A DNA stretch of 64,000 nucleotides from Roseateles koreensis (GTDB lineage: Bacteria; Pseudomonadota; Gammaproteobacteria; Burkholderiales; Burkholderiaceae_C): positions 1 through 64,000 of the forward strand of contig NZ_JAQQXS010000011.1 of the NCBI RefSeq assembly GCF_028595305.1, written 5' to 3'. Positions 37,448 through 47,908 of the stretch are shown in pieces. Made by a program: the position numbers and the translations under genes. Position 1 is the stretch's first letter. Every line of letters starts with the position of its first letter. The notes below the pieces were generated by a model that had not been told where the DNA came from, made no database searches, and was given only the letters and a program-made list of their open reading frames with translations.

Positions 37448-37900
37448 ATGATGACCAACCCCATCGGCCACATCACCCAAGGCCAGTTCAGTTTTCTGCC
37501 GCCGCTGACAGACGCAGAAATCGCCATGCAGATCAACTACGGCCTGGCCAAGGGCTATGCCTGGAGCATCGAGTACACCGATGACCCCCACCCCCGCAAC
37601 ACCTACTGGAGCATGTATGGCAACCCCATGTTCGACCTGCATGACGCCGCCGCCGTGATGCTGGAGCTGAACGCCTGCCGCAAGGCCGTGCCCCACCAGT
37701 ACATACGCCTGATGGCTTTTGATTCCACCCGGGGCATCGAAACCATCGCCATGAGCTTCATCGTCAACCGCCCGGACCGCGAGCCCGGCTTCATGCTGGA
37801 GCGCCAAGAGGTGAACGGCCGCAGCCTGCGCTACACCACCCGCGGCTATGGCGCCAACCAGCCCGAGGGCGAGCGCTACGGCACGGGTGGCAAGACCTGA
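37448..37900 (+). CDS. cbbS: RuBisCO small subunit, red-type
   Basis: This 150-residue protein starts at ATG 37448 (a second ATG follows directly), with AAGGA ahead. It contains FSFLPPLTDAEIAMQINYGL, YWSMYGNPMFD and the extended C-terminus with PDREPGFMLERQEVNGR, which in red-type enzymes forms the extra beta hairpin in the holoenzyme channel. It lies 11 bases after cbbL. A long REP-like hairpin separates it from cbbX. Confidence 0.96.
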   Translation: MMTNPIGHITQGQFSFLPPLTDAEIAMQINYGLAKGYAWSIEYTDDPHPRNTYWSMYGNPMFDLHDAAAVMLELNACRKAVPHQYIRLMAFDSTRGIETIAMSFIVNRPDREPGFMLERQEVNGRSLRYTTRGYGANQPEGERYGTGGKT

Positions 37901-37929
37901 CCCTCTTGAATTTCCGTAACCCGTAACCC

Positions 37930-38015
37930 GTAGGTTGGAGTGAGCACCGCGAACTCCAACAACGACCTTCGCCACGGTGCAATGTTGGAGTTCGCTCACG
38001 CTCACTCCAACCTAC
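37930..38015 (+). repeat. REP-like double inverted repeat between cbbS and cbbX
   Basis: GTAGGTTGGAGTGAGC (37930) pairs perfectly with its complement at 38000-38015, and inside it CGAACTCCAAC (37950) pairs with GTTGGAGTTCG (37984). The loop is 23 bases. A CGTAACC doublet precedes it. It may tune the high cbbLS to lower cbbX transcript ratio. Confidence 0.85.
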
Positions 38016-38042
38016 GCCGAACTCCAAACAAAAGAGCACCCC

Positions 38043-39023
38043 ATGTCCACCCCGCTCTACGCCATCCCCGGTAGCACGCCGGCCCAGCCCGAGACAGCGG
38101 CCACGCCCGAGGCCGCTGCCCTCAGCCAGGCCCGCTCGGTGGCCGCCGTGCTGGCCGACACACAGATTGAGAACGTGTTGCAGGAGTTGGACGAAGAGTT
38201 GGTGGGGCTGGCCAGCGTGAAGGCGCGCATACGCGATATTGCGGCGCTCTTGGTCATCGACAAGCTGCGCCTCAACTTCGGCCTGGCCGCCCAGGCGCCG
38301 GGCCTGCATATGTGCTTCACCGGCAACCCCGGCACCGGCAAGACCACGGTCGCCCAGCGCATGGCCACCATCCTGCATCGCCTGGGTTATGTGCGCAAAG
38401 GCCATCTGGTCTCGGTGACGCGTGACGACCTGGTGGGCCAGTACATCGGCCACACAGCGCCCAAGACCCGCGAGGTCATTAAAAAGGCCATGGGCGGCGT
38501 GCTCTTCATCGACGAGGCCTACTACCTCTACCGCCCCGAGAACGAGCGCGACTACGGCCAGGAGGCCATCGAGATCTTGCTGCAAATGATGGAGAACCAC
38601 CGCGACGACCTGGTTGTGATCCTGGCCGGCTACGCCGACCGCATGGACACCTTCTTCCAGTCCAACCCCGGCATGCGCTCGCGCATTGCCCATCACCTGG
38701 AATTCCCCAATTACAGCGGGCCCGAGCTGATGCAAATTGCCGAGCAAATGCTCAGGGCACAGAACTACCGCTTCGGCGTGGGCGCAGCCGCTGCTTTTCA
38801 GCGTTACCTGGACCTGCGCCTGGCCCAGCCCCAGTTTGCCAACGCCCGCAGCGTGCGCAACGCCCTGGATCGCATGCGCTTGCGCCAGGCCAGCCGCCTG
38901 TTTGCCGACCCCACGCGCGAACTCAGCGCCGAGGAACTGAGCACCGTGGAGGCGGCGGACATCCTGGCCAGCAGCCTTTTCAACACCGAGGGAGCGAGCG
39001 ATGCTGCAAGCCCTGATTTTTGA
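38043..39023 (+). CDS. cbbX: CbbX, red-type RuBisCO activase
   Basis: The 326-residue AAA+ protein starts at ATG 38043. Walker A is GNPGTGKT at residues 94-101, Walker [13 protein letters not shown], and the pore-loop region is [12 protein letters not shown]. CbbX uses ATP to pull on the C-terminus of the red-type large subunit and remove inhibitory sugar phosphates, with RuBP as activator. Its position after cbbS is standard. The N-terminal 30 residues are Ala/Pro-rich and probably disordered. It overlaps cbbY by 23 bases. Confidence 0.95.
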   Translation: MSTPLYAIPGSTPAQPETAATPEAAALSQARSVAAVLADTQIENVLQELDEELVGLASVKARIRDIAALLVIDKLRLNFGLAAQAPGLHMCFTGNPGTGKTTVAQRMATILHRLGYVRKGHLVSVTRDDLVGQYIGHTAPKTREVIKKAMGGVLFIDEAYYLYRPENERDYGQEAIEILLQMMENHRDDLVVILAGYADRMDTFFQSNPGMRSRIAHHLEFPNYSGPELMQIAEQMLRAQNYRFGVGAAAAFQRYLDLRLAQPQFANARSVRNALDRMRLRQASRLFADPTRELSAEELSTVEAADILASSLFNTEGASDAASPDF

Positions 39024-39738
39024 CGTTGACGGCACCCTGGCCGACACCGAGGAGGCCCACCGCCAGGCCTTCAACAAGGCCTTTGCCAGCCTCAAGCTGG
39101 GCTGGCACTGGGACGCCGCCCTCTACACCCGCTTGCTCAAAGTGGCCGGCGGCAAGGAGCGCATCGCGCATTTCTGGCAAACCCATGACCCCGACACCGC
39201 CGCCGGCCCCTGGGCCCGCGACTGCATCGCCAGCGTCCACGCCCTGAAGACCCGCTACTACACCGCCCAGCTGGCCGACAGCGGCCTGCCCCTGCGCGCC
39301 GGTGTGCTGGAGCTGCTGGAGCAGGCCCGCCAGAACGACGTACCCCTGGCCCTGGCCACCACCACCACCACACCGGCCAATCTGGACGCCCTGCTGCGCC
39401 GGCCCCTGGGCTCGGACTGGCGGCGCTGGTTTGCCGCCATTGGCGACGGCGCCAGCGCCCCGCGCAAAAAACCCGACCCCCTGGTCTACCGCCAGGTGCT
39501 GGAACAGCTAGGCCTGCCCGCCAGCGCCTGCCTGGCCATCGAGGATTCTGAAATCGGCCTGAACGCCGCCCATGCCGCCGGGCTGCGCTGCTATGTCTCG
39601 CCCACCGCTTTTACCCAGGGCCAGAACTTCGCCCGCGCCTGGCAGCTGCATGCCGGTGGCGAGGCTGCGCCCCTGCCCTCTCTAAGCCAGCTGCGCCAGC
39701 GCTTTGCTGCGGCCCGGCCTGAATTTGCAACCTCCTGA
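39001..39738 (+). CDS. cbbY: CbbY, xylulose-1,5-bisphosphate phosphatase (HAD family)
   Basis: The 245-residue protein has the HAD motifs DVDGTLADT at the N-terminus, [20 protein letters not shown] and [12 protein letters not shown]. CbbY destroys xylulose-1,5-bisphosphate, a RuBisCO misfire product and inhibitor, and so works with CbbX to keep the enzyme active. Phosphoglycolate phosphatase (CbbZ) is a related alternative, but the position directly after cbbX favours CbbY. Confidence 0.88.
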   Translation: MLQALIFDVDGTLADTEEAHRQAFNKAFASLKLGWHWDAALYTRLLKVAGGKERIAHFWQTHDPDTAAGPWARDCIASVHALKTRYYTAQLADSGLPLRAGVLELLEQARQNDVPLALATTTTTPANLDALLRRPLGSDWRRWFAAIGDGASAPRKKPDPLVYRQVLEQLGLPASACLAIEDSEIGLNAAHAAGLRCYVSPTAFTQGQNFARAWQLHAGGEAAPLPSLSQLRQRFAAARPEFATS

Positions 39739-39747
39739 AAGCCCATC

Positions 39748-40833
39748 ATGCCTCTGACCGGACGCAAGACCCTGACCCAGTACCTGATCGAGCAGCGCCG
39801 CCGCTTCCCTCAGGCCAGTGGCGACTTCAATGCCCTGATCCTTGACGTGGCCATGGCCTGCAAGGCGATTGCCCGCGCCGTGGGCAAGGGCGCGCTGGCC
39901 GGCAGCCATGGCGCCCAGACCACCGAGCTGGGCGGCAAAAGCATCAATGTGCAGGGCGAGACTCAACAAAAGCTGGACGTGCTGGCTAACGATTATTTTC
40001 TGCGCATCACCGAGTGGAGCGGCCACCTCGCCGGCATGGCCTCGGAGGAGCTGGAGGAGCCCTATCAAATCCCCGCCCAGTTCGCGCGCGGCAAATACCT
40101 GCTGGTCTTCGACCCGCTGGACGGCTCCAGCAATATCGACGTCAACCTCACCGTGGGCAGCATCTTCAGTGTCTTGCGCGCGCCCAACCCTGACGCGGCC
40201 TTGAGCGAGCAAGACTTTTTGCAGCCCGGCAACCAGCAAGTCGCCGCCGGCTACGCCCTCTACGGCCCCAGCACCATGTTTGTGCTGAGCGTGGGCGACG
40301 GCGTGGCGGGCTTCACCCTGGACACCGATCTGGGCGAATTCATGCTCACCCACCCGCGCATGCAAATCCCCGCCACCACGCAAGAGTTCGCCATCAACGC
40401 CTCCAACGCCCGCTTCTGGGAGGCCCCGGTCAAGCGCTATGTGGACGAATGCCTGGCCGGCAAATCGGGCCCACGCGAGAAGGATTTCAATATGCGCTGG
40501 ATAGCGTCCATGGTGGCCGAGGCCCACCGCATCCTGACCCGGGGCGGCGTCTTCCTCTACCCGCGTGACAGCAAAGACGCCAGCAAACCCGGCCGCCTGC
40601 GCCTGCTGTACGAGGCCAACCCCATAGGCTTTTTGATCGAGCAGGCCGGTGGCCGCGCCAGCACGGGCCGCAAGCCCATGCTGGACGAACAACCTAGCCA
40701 GCTGCATCAGCGCATAGGCCTGGTCTTTGGCTCCAGGAACGAGGTGGAGCGCATTGAGCGCTACCACGCCGAGCCCCTGCCCAAGCATGACGACAACCCG
40801 CTGTTCAGCGAGCGCAGCTTATTTCGCGCTTGA
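39748..40833 (+). CDS. cbbF: Class I fructose-1,6-bisphosphatase
   Basis: This 361-residue protein has the metal and phosphate site [11 protein letters not shown] at residues 121-131, [10 protein letters not shown] before it and GGVFLYPRD near residue 268, all class I FBPase signatures. It makes fructose-6-phosphate for RuBP regeneration. It sits 9 bases after cbbY. Its 3' side is followed by a 206-bp repeat-rich gap before cbbP. Confidence 0.95.
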   Translation: MPLTGRKTLTQYLIEQRRRFPQASGDFNALILDVAMACKAIARAVGKGALAGSHGAQTTELGGKSINVQGETQQKLDVLANDYFLRITEWSGHLAGMASEELEEPYQIPAQFARGKYLLVFDPLDGSSNIDVNLTVGSIFSVLRAPNPDAALSEQDFLQPGNQQVAAGYALYGPSTMFVLSVGDGVAGFTLDTDLGEFMLTHPRMQIPATTQEFAINASNARFWEAPVKRYVDECLAGKSGPREKDFNMRWIASMVAEAHRILTRGGVFLYPRDSKDASKPGRLRLLYEANPIGFLIEQAGGRASTGRKPMLDEQPSQLHQRIGLVFGSRNEVERIERYHAEPLPKHDDNPLFSERSLFRA

Positions 40834-40885
40834 AATGAAGCCCCTCGTCCAATCGCGCCTCGCTGAACGCGGCCGCGACCGGCCG

Positions 40886-40967
40886 GTCCCCCAGGGGGAC
40901 GGCGGTGCTCGCGGGGTTTGCCCCGCGAGCACGCGCCCAAGCGGGCCGGCTTGGGGCGGCCCGGCGC
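40886..40967 (+). repeat. Intergenic hairpin cluster and shared 19-mer between cbbF and cbbP
   Basis: The segment holds GTCCCCC-A-GGGGGAC (40886-40900), a perfect 12-bp hairpin GTGCTCGCGGGG/CCCCGCGAGCAC with a 4-base loop (40905-40932), and the 19-mer GCTTGGGGCGGCCCGGCGC (40949-40967), which recurs exactly at 55963 in the hyp operon. No T tract follows the hairpins. Confidence 0.75.
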
Positions 40968-41039
40968 TCGGCCCGCAATGCCTGCATCGCGCGCCTTGGT
41001 CTATTGAAGCCTTTCCACACTAACCAGTCGGACCCCACC

Positions 41040-41936
41040 ATGTCAGTTCGCCACCCCATCATCGCCATCACCGGCTCCTCGGGCGCCGGCACCACCTCGG
41101 TGACGCGTACCTTCGAGAACATCTTCCGGCGCGACAATGTGCGCGCCGCCCTGATCGAGGGCGACAGCTTCCACCGCTACGACCGCCTGGAGATGAAGCG
41201 CCGCCAGGCCGAGGCCGAAGCCAAGGGCGACCAGCACTTCAGCCACTTCGGCCCGGAGAACAATCTCTTCGCCGAGCTGGAGGCGCTGTTCTCCGACTAC
41301 GCCCGCACCGGCCGCGGCCAGCACCGCAAATACCTGCACAACGCGCAAGAGGCCGCGCCCTACCAGCAAGAGCCCGGCACCTTCACGCCCTGGCAAGACC
41401 TGACCCCCAACACCGACCTGCTGTTCTACGAGGGCCTGCACGGCGCCGTCGTCACGCCCGAGCTGAACATCGCCCAGCACCCCGACCTGCTGATCGGCGT
41501 GGTGCCCGTCATCAATCTGGAGTGGATTCAAAAGCTCTGGCGCGACAAGTCCAGCCGCGGCTACAGCACCGAGGCCGTGACTGACACCATTCTGCGCCGC
41601 ATGCCCGACTATGTGCACTACATCTGCCCGCAGTTCGCGCAAACCCATGTGAACTTCCAGCGCGTGCCTTGCGTCGATACCTCTAACCCCTTTATTGCAC
41701 GGGAGATTCCGGCGCCCGACGAGAGCATGGTGGTGATCCGCTTTGCCCAGCCCAAGGGCATCGATTTCCCCTACCTGCTCAATATGATTCACAACAGCTT
41801 CATGTCGCGCGCCAACACCATCGTCGTGCCCGGCGGCAAGATGGAGCTGGCCATGCAGCTGATCTTCACCCCCTTCATCTGGCGCATGATGGAGCGGCGC
41901 AACAAGGCCATCGCCTCGGAAGGAGGCCTGGCATGA
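41040..41936 (+). CDS. cbbP: Phosphoribulokinase
   Basis: The 298-residue protein begins [20 protein letters not shown] with a P-loop-like GSSGAGTTS at residues 12-20, then [26 protein letters not shown] and a C-terminal [10 protein letters not shown] segment, as in bacterial octameric PRK. It phosphorylates ribulose-5-phosphate to the RuBisCO substrate. An upstream in-frame start lies in the repeat region and is rejected. Its stop overlaps the cbbT start by ATGA. Confidence 0.95.
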   Translation: MSVRHPIIAITGSSGAGTTSVTRTFENIFRRDNVRAALIEGDSFHRYDRLEMKRRQAEAEAKGDQHFSHFGPENNLFAELEALFSDYARTGRGQHRKYLHNAQEAAPYQQEPGTFTPWQDLTPNTDLLFYEGLHGAVVTPELNIAQHPDLLIGVVPVINLEWIQKLWRDKSSRGYSTEAVTDTILRRMPDYVHYICPQFAQTHVNFQRVPCVDTSNPFIAREIPAPDESMVVIRFAQPKGIDFPYLLNMIHNSFMSRANTIVVPGGKMELAMQLIFTPFIWRMMERRNKAIASEGGLA

Positions 41937-43945
41937 AAAGCACGTCGCTCGATTTGAATCGCATGGCCGACGCCCTGCGCTTTCTGGCCGTGGACGCGGT
42001 GGAGAAGTCCAACTCCGGCCACCCCGGCGCGCCCCTGGGCATGGCCGAGATGGCCACCGTGCTGTGGAGCCGCCACCTCAAGCACAACCCCGCCAACCCC
42101 GGCTGGCCGGACCGTGACCGCTTTGTGCTCTCCAACGGCCACGCCTCCATGCTGCTCTATGCCCTGCTGCACCTCAGCGGCTACGACATGCCGGCGGCCG
42201 AGCTGCAACGCTTTCGCCAGCTGCACAGCCGCACGCCGGGCCACCCCGAGCATGGCCTGACCCCCGGCGTTGAAACCACCACCGGCCCCCTGGGCCAGGG
42301 CCTGGCCAATGCCGTGGGCATGGCCTTGGCCGAGAAGCTGCTGGCGGCCGAGTTCAACCGCCCCGGCCATGCCGTGGTCAACCACCTCAGCTATGTTTTT
42401 GTGGGCGATGGCTGCCTGATGGAAGGCATCAGCCACGAGGTTTGCAGCCTGGCCGGCACGCTGCGCCTGTCCAAGCTGGTGGTGCTGTATGACGACAACG
42501 GCATCTCCATCGACGGCCATGTGCAGGGCTGGTTCAGCGATGACACAGCGGCGCGCTTCCGCGCCTATGGCTGGCACGTCATTGGCCAGGTCAACGGCCA
42601 TGACCCCAAGGCCGTGGACGCGGCCCTGCAAGCCGCCCGCGAGCAGGCCCAAAAACCCGATGGCAGACCCACGCTGATCTGCTGCAAAACCGTCATCGGC
42701 AAGGGTGCGCCCACCAAGGCCGGCGGCCACGAGGTGCATGGTGCGCCCCTGGGCAAGGCCGAAACCCAGGCCATGCGCGAGGCGCTGGACTGGACGGCCG
42801 CGCCCTTCGAGACTCCGCCTGAACTGGCCGCTAGCTGGTCGGCGCTGGAGCGTGGCCGCACGGCCGAGCAAGTCTGGCGCCTGCGCTTTGAGGCCTACCG
42901 CAGCGAACACCCCGAGCTGGCCGCCGAGCTGGAGCGGCGCTGGGCCGGCACCCTGCCCGACAGCTTTGTGGAGAATCTCCCCGCCCGCCTGGCCGCCCTG
43001 TGCGAGAACACCCAGGCCCTGGCCACACGCAAATCCAGCCAGCTCACGCTAGACGCCCTGGCCCCCCTGCTACCCGAAATCTTCGGCGGCAGCGCCGACC
43101 TGACGGGCTCCAATCTGACCAATTTCAAAGGCTGCGTCATCGCCGGCCGCGACCAGGCCGGCAACCACCTCAGCTACGGCGTGCGCGAATTCGGCATGGC
43201 CGCCATGATGAACGGCATGGCCTTGCACGGCGGCTTCATTCCCTACGGCGGCACCTTCCTCACCTTCAGCGACTACAGCCGCAATGCCATCCGCATGGCC
43301 GCGCTGATGAGGCAACAAGTCATCCACGTCTTCACCCATGACAGCATAGGCTTGGGTGAAGACGGCCCCACCCACCAGGCGGTGGAGCAAGTGCCCAGCT
43401 TGCGCCTCATCCCCGGCCTGGATGTGTGGCGGCCCTGCGATCTGCAAGAGACCGCTCAGGCTTGGAGTCAGGCCCTGCAGCGCCGCACGGGGCCCAGCGC
43501 CCTGGTGCTGTCGCGCCAGAACCTGCCCGCGCTGAGCCGGCCCGAGCAGGCTGAGGCCATACAGCGCGGCGGCTATGTTTTGCGTGATGCGGCGCAGCCG
43601 CGCGCCGTCATCATCGCCACCGGCTCCGAGGTACAGCTGGCCGTGCAGGCGCAAGAGCAGCTGGCCGCCTTGGGGCTGGCCGTGCGCGTGGTCTCCATGC
43701 CTTGCAGCAGCCGCTTTGATGCGCAAAGCCTGGCCTACCAGGAAGAGGTCTTGCCCCTGGCCCTGCCGGCCGTGGCCATCGAGGCTGCTCAGCCCGACTT
43801 CTGGCGCAAATACGTGGGCCGCCAAGGCGCCGTCATCGGCATGCAGACCTTTGGCGAATCGGCCCCGGCGCCCGAGCTGTACCGCCATTTCGGCATCACC
43901 GCCGAGGCCGTGGTGCTGGCGGTGCGCGGACTTTTGAAACTTTGA
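41933..43945 (+). CDS. cbbT: Transketolase
   Basis: This 670-residue protein has the thiamine diphosphate site ([15 protein letters not shown], then [10 protein letters not shown]), [13 protein letters not shown] near the N-terminus and the [12 protein letters not shown] and [14 protein letters not shown] segments of the pyrimidine domain. It transfers two-carbon units in RuBP regeneration. It overlaps cbbP and sits 20 bases before cbbA, so all three are in one transcript. Confidence 0.96.
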   Translation: MKSTSLDLNRMADALRFLAVDAVEKSNSGHPGAPLGMAEMATVLWSRHLKHNPANPGWPDRDRFVLSNGHASMLLYALLHLSGYDMPAAELQRFRQLHSRTPGHPEHGLTPGVETTTGPLGQGLANAVGMALAEKLLAAEFNRPGHAVVNHLSYVFVGDGCLMEGISHEVCSLAGTLRLSKLVVLYDDNGISIDGHVQGWFSDDTAARFRAYGWHVIGQVNGHDPKAVDAALQAAREQAQKPDGRPTLICCKTVIGKGAPTKAGGHEVHGAPLGKAETQAMREALDWTAAPFETPPELAASWSALERGRTAEQVWRLRFEAYRSEHPELAAELERRWAGTLPDSFVENLPARLAALCENTQALATRKSSQLTLDALAPLLPEIFGGSADLTGSNLTNFKGCVIAGRDQAGNHLSYGVREFGMAAMMNGMALHGGFIPYGGTFLTFSDYSRNAIRMAALMRQQVIHVFTHDSIGLGEDGPTHQAVEQVPSLRLIPGLDVWRPCDLQETAQAWSQALQRRTGPSALVLSRQNLPALSRPEQAEAIQRGGYVLRDAAQPRAVIIATGSEVQLAVQAQEQLAALGLAVRVVSMPCSSRFDAQSLAYQEEVLPLALPAVAIEAAQPDFWRKYVGRQGAVIGMQTFGESAPAPELYRHFGITAEAVVLAVRGLLKL

Positions 43946-43965
43946 ATCTCAAATAAGGAAACCCC

Positions 43966-45003
43966 ATGGCCCTCGTCTCACTTCGCCAAGTCCTGGACCA
44001 GGCTGCCGAGCACAGCTACGGCGTGCCCGCCTTCAATGTCAATAATCTGGAGCAGATCCAGGCCATTCTGCAAGCCGCCCAGGCCTGCCAAAGCCCGGTC
44101 ATCCTACAAGCCTCCGCCGGGGCACGCAGTTATGCCGGTGAGCCTTTTCTGCGCAAGATGATTGAGGCCGCCGTCGAGATGTACCCCGACCTGCCCATCG
44201 TCATGCACCAAGACCATGGCGCCTCGCCGGCCGTGTGCATGCAGTCCATACGTTCGGGTTTTTCCAGCGTGATGATGGACGGCTCCCTGCTGGCCGATGC
44301 CAAAACCCCCGCCAGCTATGAATACAACGTGGACGTGACCCGCCGCGTGGCCGAGATGGCGCATGCCGTTGGGGTGTCGGTAGAAGGCGAGTTAGGTTGC
44401 CTGGGCTCGCTGGAGTCTGGCATGGCGGGCGAGGAAGACGGCGTCGGCGCCGAGGGCCAGCTCACCCATGAGCAGATGCTGACCGACCCGCAGCAGGCCG
44501 TGGACTTCGTCGCCAAAACCGGGGTAGACGCCCTGGCCATCGCCATAGGCACCAGCCACGGCGCCTACAAATTCACCCGCAAGCCCACGGGCGACATCCT
44601 CGCCATCGAGCGCATCGCCGAAATCCACCGCGCCCTCCCCAACACCCATCTGGTCATGCATGGCGCCAGCAGCGTGCCGCAAGAGTGGCTGGCCATCGTG
44701 CGCGAATTCGGCGGCGATATGCCTGAGACCTATGGCGTGCCGGTGGAAGAAATCCAGCGCGGCATCCAGTTCGGCGTGCGCAAAATCAATATCGACACCG
44801 ACATCCGCCTCGCCATGACAGGCGCCCTGCGCCGCGCCATGTCCCAAGACCGCCGCGAGTTCGACCCCCGCAAATTCCTCAAAGCCGCCACCCAGGCCGC
44901 CCGCGACATCTGCGAAGCCCGGTTCCAGGCCTTTGGCTGCGCAGGCATGGCGAGCAAAATCAGGCCGGTGCCCTTGGGGGAGATGGTGAAGCGGTATATC
45001 TAG
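43966..45003 (+). CDS. cbbA: Class II fructose-bisphosphate aldolase
   Basis: The 345-residue protein has [19 protein letters not shown], the zinc ligand segment [20 protein letters not shown] and [12 protein letters not shown], the class II A/B signatures. It condenses triose phosphates, and can make sedoheptulose bisphosphate, in the Calvin cycle. It is the last gene of the cbb operon here; cbbE, cbbZ, cbbG and cbbK are not in the window. Its TAG stop lies in a CTAG whose other strand is the stop of the converging regulator gene. Confidence 0.95.
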   Translation: MALVSLRQVLDQAAEHSYGVPAFNVNNLEQIQAILQAAQACQSPVILQASAGARSYAGEPFLRKMIEAAVEMYPDLPIVMHQDHGASPAVCMQSIRSGFSSVMMDGSLLADAKTPASYEYNVDVTRRVAEMAHAVGVSVEGELGCLGSLESGMAGEEDGVGAEGQLTHEQMLTDPQQAVDFVAKTGVDALAIAIGTSHGAYKFTRKPTGDILAIERIAEIHRALPNTHLVMHGASSVPQEWLAIVREFGGDMPETYGVPVEEIQRGIQFGVRKINIDTDIRLAMTGALRRAMSQDRREFDPRKFLKAATQAARDICEARFQAFGCAGMASKIRPVPLGEMVKRYI

Positions 45004-46355
45004 CGCTCAAGCAAGCCCGCAGCCAACTCCCCCAGCACCCGAATACCTTGCAGATGCGCCTCGTCCAGCGGGTGTCTTGCGCTCAGGCGTAGGCAGTGGT
45101 CAAACGGGTGGCCGGTGCTGAACACGGCGCCGGGCACAAAGGTGTAGCCCAGGTGTCTTGCCTGTTCCAGCAAGGTGCAGGCGTCCAGGCCGGGCGGCAG
45201 CTCCAGCCAGAGCAGGTAGCTGCCGGCGCTTTTGCTAACGCGGGTTCCCGACGGAAACAAACTCAGCACCGCCTGGACATAAGCCTGACGTTGCGCGGCC
45301 AGGCGCTGGCGCAGGCGGCGCAGATGTGCGTCCAGGCCGCCGCTGGCCATGAAGCGGGTCAGCAGTTGGTCGGTGAGCAAGGGCAGCAGCTCGCCATGCA
45401 CCGTGCGCGCGGCTCGCAGCTGCAGGCGGTAACGGCCGCTGACGATGTAGCCGAGGCTGCAGCCCGGCCCGGTGATGCAGGCAAAGCTGCCGCAGTACAA
45501 AACCCGCTCATCGCGGTCAAACGCCTTCAGCGGGCGTGGGCGCTGGGGGCCGGCGTGCAGCTCGCCCATCATGTCGCACTCGATCACGGCCAAGCCATGC
45601 CGGGCCGCCAGCTCGGCCAGGTCTTGCTTGGCGGCGTCGCTCATCAGGCTGCCGGTGGCGCAATCAAAAGTGGGTTCGACCAGGCAGGCCGTGATGCGCT
45701 GATGCTGCTGGGCAAACGCCAGGGCCGGCACGGCCAGGCCGGTTTCTGCCGAGGCGGGAATCTCCACCACCTGCAAGTCCAGCTGGGCCAGCAACTCCAG
45801 GGCGCGCAAAGGTGCCGGGCTGGCCACCGCCACGCTGTCCCCCGGCTTGCAAAGCAGGCGCAGGCATAGTTCCAGCGACTCGGTCCAGCCCTGCGTCACC
45901 ACAATGTCCTCCGCATCAAAGGGGCAGGCCATGCGCGCCCCGCGCAGCGCCAGCTGCTCGCGCAGCTCCGCCGTGCCATAGACCGTGCCCGAGGCCATCA
46001 GCGCCGCATCGCTGCGCAGGAGCTGGGTGAGCAAACGGCTGAGCGGGCGCAGGGGCAGCAACTCGGCAGGCAGGGCCAGATGCCCCAGAGACAAGCAGCC
46101 CGACTGCGTCGCGGCCAGCGCCATGAGGCGCTTGCGGCGGCCCGCCAGTTCGATCGCAACAGCCGCTGAGGCGGGGCGTTTGGGCCGCGCCGCCGCCAGG
46201 GCAAAAAAGCCGCGCCTGGGCCGGGCGGCGATCAAGCCTGCGTCTTCCAATTCATGCAAGGCATGGGTGACTGTTGCCAGGCTGGCGCCATGCTGCTCAC
46301 ACAGCTGGCGCACCGAGGGCAGGCGCGTGCCGGGCGGGTAAGCACCGGCCTGCAA
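45000..46355 (-). CDS. MocR-like (GntR/aminotransferase) regulator, possibly degenerate
   Basis: The protein has a GntR winged helix ([20 protein letters not shown]) and a fold-type I aminotransferase domain, the MocR layout. Two things look broken. The expected first helix residues ([12 protein letters not shown]) are in frame upstream of the only plausible late start (TTG 46355), but reading from a good GTG at 46409 meets an amber codon at 46394-46392. And the segment that usually holds the cofactor lysine (GSFSK-type) reads [15 protein letters not shown], with no Lys. It may act without PLP or be decaying. The 5' direct repeats at 46462 could be its operator. Confidence 0.65.
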   Translation of the reverse strand: MQAGAYPPGTRLPSVRQLCEQHGASLATVTHALHELEDAGLIAARPRRGFFALAAARPKRPASAAVAIELAGRRKRLMALAATQSGCLSLGHLALPAELLPLRPLSRLLTQLLRSDAALMASGTVYGTAELREQLALRGARMACPFDAEDIVVTQGWTESLELCLRLLCKPGDSVAVASPAPLRALELLAQLDLQVVEIPASAETGLAVPALAFAQQHQRITACLVEPTFDCATGSLMSDAAKQDLAELAARHGLAVIECDMMGELHAGPQRPRPLKAFDRDERVLYCGSFACITGPGCSLGYIVSGRYRLQLRAARTVHGELLPLLTDQLLTRFMASGGLDAHLRRLRQRLAAQRQAYVQAVLSLFPSGTRVSKSAGSYLLWLELPPGLDACTLLEQARHLGYTFVPGAVFSTGHPFDHCLRLSARHPLDEAHLQGIRVLGELAAGLLER

Positions 46356-46461
46356 TTCAGCGGCCAGAAGCTTGGCCAGGGCGCGGTAGCGCTAGGTGTT
46401 AGAACTCACGGGGCGGGGTCATTTGCGGGTTTGCCACGATAGCCGAAATGGCAGGCCTGCA

Positions 46462-46493
46462 TCGATACAGAGCGCCGCTGGGCAGTCGATACA
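46462..46493 (+). promoter_or_regulatory. Direct repeats between the MocR-like gene and the MFS gene
   Basis: TCGATACA occurs at 46462-46469 and 46486-46493, 24 bases apart in the same orientation. MocR regulators commonly bind spaced direct repeats next to a divergent target gene, so this is a candidate operator for the MFS transporter. Confidence 0.35.
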
Positions 46494-46591
46494 CAGGCCC
46501 GCTGTGCGGCCTGCGTCGGCAGCGCCTGGGTCTTATCAAGGGGGCGCCGGCTTCCTAAAGTGGCCGCCTGCCAAGACCCCAAAAACCACCC

Positions 46592-47908
46592 ATGTTGAGA
46601 AAATTTTTCAGCGCAAAAAACTGCGCGTTGCGGCCCCTGTTATTGAGCGAGATGCTGGGCCTGCTGGCCACCAGCCTCGGCCAACTCGCGGTGGCCTGGT
46701 GGATTGCGCAGAGCGGTGGTGCCACCGATTTATCGCGTTACGGCGCAGCGATGGCCTTGTGCGCCCTGCTGGCCATGCCCTTGATGTCGCCGCTGGGCGA
46801 CCGCTGGCCCAAGCGACGGCTGATACGCCTGGGCAAGGCCTGCCTCTTGCTGGACGCCTTGGCCCTGGCCGCGCTAGCCGGCAGCGGGGTCTACAACCTG
46901 AGCTGGCTATGCCTGTGCAGCGGGTTGTCCATCCTGGCCCATGCCCTGCTTTTGCCGGCCCAGGCCGCCATCTTGCCGGAGCTGGTCACGGCCCAGCGCC
47001 TGCCCGAGGCCATCAGGCTGCGCCGGGGCGCGCAAGCCCTGGGCGGCCTGCTGGGCCCAGGCCTGGGCGGCGCGGCCTTGGCCCTGGGCGGTGTGGGTAG
47101 CACAGCGGTTTTGAACCTGCTGCTGTGCGTGCTGGCGGCCCTGGCTGCATTTCGTCTCAATGAACCGGTGTTTGCGGCCCGACGCGCGGCAGCAGGCCCT
47201 TGGTTTGGCGAGATGGCGGCCGGCTTGCGGGCCAAATGGGGTGTGCCCCTGGATCGGTGGTGGACGGTGGTCGGCGCCTTGATGATGGTGTTTTTGCTGC
47301 CCATGACGGGCATGCTACTGCCGCTGCGCATCCAGTCACTGGGCTTGTCGCCCGCCTGGTTCGGGGCCTGCGGTGCGGCGCTGTCGCTGGGCTTGTTGCT
47401 GGGAGTGCTGGGGCTGGCCGATGCTTTGATTACCAGGCTGGGCCGGGCGCGCGCCATTGCGGTGGCGGTGCTGCTGTGCGGCGGCGCAGCGGGTGCGATT
47501 GGCTTGTGCCACTGGGCATCGGGCCTGGCCCTGTGTTGTGGGCTGATAGGCCTGGGCATGGCGGTGACCCAGCTGGTGGGTCAGACCCACCGCATGCTGG
47601 CGATACCCGAGCATTTTCGTGCCCGCATGAGTGCCGCCCAGCTGACTGCTGCCCATGTAGCTGCGGCCTTAGCGCCAGCCCTGGCCGGCGTCTTGCTGCA
47701 GCGCTGGCCGGTAGCGACGGCCTATTTGCTGATGGCCACAGGCTTTCTCGCCAGCGGCCTGCTTTTGCTGGCCGTGCCCGGCCTGGGCCACTTTCTGCGG
47801 TTGAGCCATGAGGAGGTGCATAACTGGTATGGCCGCCAGCATCCGCAAGCCTTTGCGGCCCGGCCAGCTCAATCCCCCAAATCCACCACCGCCCGCAAGC
47901 CCACTTGA
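46592..47908 (+). CDS. MFS transporter
   Basis: This 438-residue protein has about twelve hydrophobic helices (for example MLGLLATSLGQLAVAWW; LLGVLGLADALITRLG) and the MFS loop motif GDRWPKRRLI between helices two and three. It resembles EntS-like or drug-type exporters, but the substrate cannot be assigned. It is divergent from the MocR-like gene, which suggests regulation by it. It converges on the ABC ATPase gene, overlapping 40 bases tail to tail. Confidence 0.75.
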   Translation: MLRKFFSAKNCALRPLLLSEMLGLLATSLGQLAVAWWIAQSGGATDLSRYGAAMALCALLAMPLMSPLGDRWPKRRLIRLGKACLLLDALALAALAGSGVYNLSWLCLCSGLSILAHALLLPAQAAILPELVTAQRLPEAIRLRRGAQALGGLLGPGLGGAALALGGVGSTAVLNLLLCVLAALAAFRLNEPVFAARRAAAGPWFGEMAAGLRAKWGVPLDRWWTVVGALMMVFLLPMTGMLLPLRIQSLGLSPAWFGACGAALSLGLLLGVLGLADALITRLGRARAIAVAVLLCGGAAGAIGLCHWASGLALCCGLIGLGMAVTQLVGQTHRMLAIPEHFRARMSAAQLTAAHVAAALAPALAGVLLQRWPVATAYLLMATGFLASGLLLLAVPGLGHFLRLSHEEVHNWYGRQHPQAFAARPAQSPKSTTARKPT

